From the NCBI GenBank assembly GCA_945947925.1, contig CAMEZU010000145.1, forward strand, positions 1-5,153: a DNA stretch of 5,153 nt, given 5' to 3'. Of the stretch, positions 5,146-5,153 are shown in pieces. Each line of letters starts with the position of its first letter. Position 1 is the first letter of the stretch. The notes under the pieces are model-generated. The model ran no database searches. It worked only from the letters and a program-made list of their open reading frames with translations, and was not told the origin of the DNA. Source of the stretch: an uncultured Verrucomicrobiota bacterium (lineage in GTDB: Bacteria; Verrucomicrobiota; Kiritimatiellia; RFP12; UBA1067). The position numbers and the translations under genes were made by a program.

Positions 5146-5153
5146 TCTGTCGA

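Larger units (their letters stand above)
5035..5153. other. Repeat-rich, low-complexity non-coding DNA behind the replication genes
   Basis: No coding frame with a plausible start and ribosome site is evident after the TGA at 5032-5034. The stretch consists of a CA repeat, a terminator-like hairpin, CTGT-type short repeats, a purine tract and a repeated GTCTGTCGA. Its style differs sharply from the coding DNA. It could be a terminator plus regulatory region, or an origin-like region for the element; the window ends inside it. Confidence 0.6.

Noticed and set aside
5084..5153. CRISPR array
   Set aside because: The repeats are only 5-9 bases, spaced 8-10 bases apart except for one 36-base step, and there are no unique spacers of regular length.

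Overview
The window looks like part of an integrated mobile element (prophage, phage satellite or integrative plasmid) in a GC-rich bacterium. All six supported protein genes lie on the + strand: a site-specific tyrosine recombinase, an unrecognised protein, two small excisionase/MerR-like helix-turn-helix proteins, a RepA-like hexameric-helicase ATPase, and a protein that resembles a worn archaeo-eukaryotic primase (AEP). No structural, packaging, conjugation, resistance or defence gene is visible. The host cannot be named from sequence alone. The integrase and primase-like protein remind me of mobile-element proteins from gut Verrucomicrobiota/Lentisphaerota-type bacteria, but that is recollection and weak evidence.

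Layout. Bases 2-1039: integrase, with its N-terminus outside the window. Bases 1032-2033: a 333-residue protein of unknown function, overlapping the integrase by 8 bases and probably co-transcribed. Bases 2034-2215: a conspicuously AT-rich gap with a promoter (TTGCAT, 17-base spacer, TATAAT), a perfect 13-base palindrome over the -10 box and likely start point, and a strong GC-rich leader hairpin just before the ribosome binding site. Bases 2216-5034: a tightly coupled four-gene operon (HTH-1, HTH-2, RepA-like ATPase, primase-like protein) whose genes overlap by 4, 1 and 20 bases. Bases 5035-5153: non-coding, with a terminator-like hairpin built partly from a CA repeat, short CTGT-type repeats with 8-base spacing, a purine-only tract and two copies of GTCTGTCGA, the second at the window edge.

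Likely working. The recombinase integrates and excises the element. The HTH pair could act as excisionase/directionality factor and as autoregulators of the operon through the palindrome at its promoter. The helicase-like ATPase and primase-like protein form a replication module similar in idea to the RepA and RepB' pair of IncQ plasmids, and the repeat-rich DNA behind them is a candidate origin or regulatory region. Three points most deserve a second look: apparent loss of AEP catalytic residues in the last gene, an Arg in place of the usual Gly in the Walker A motif of the ATPase, and the tandem pair of diverged HTH paralogues behind a palindrome-marked promoter.
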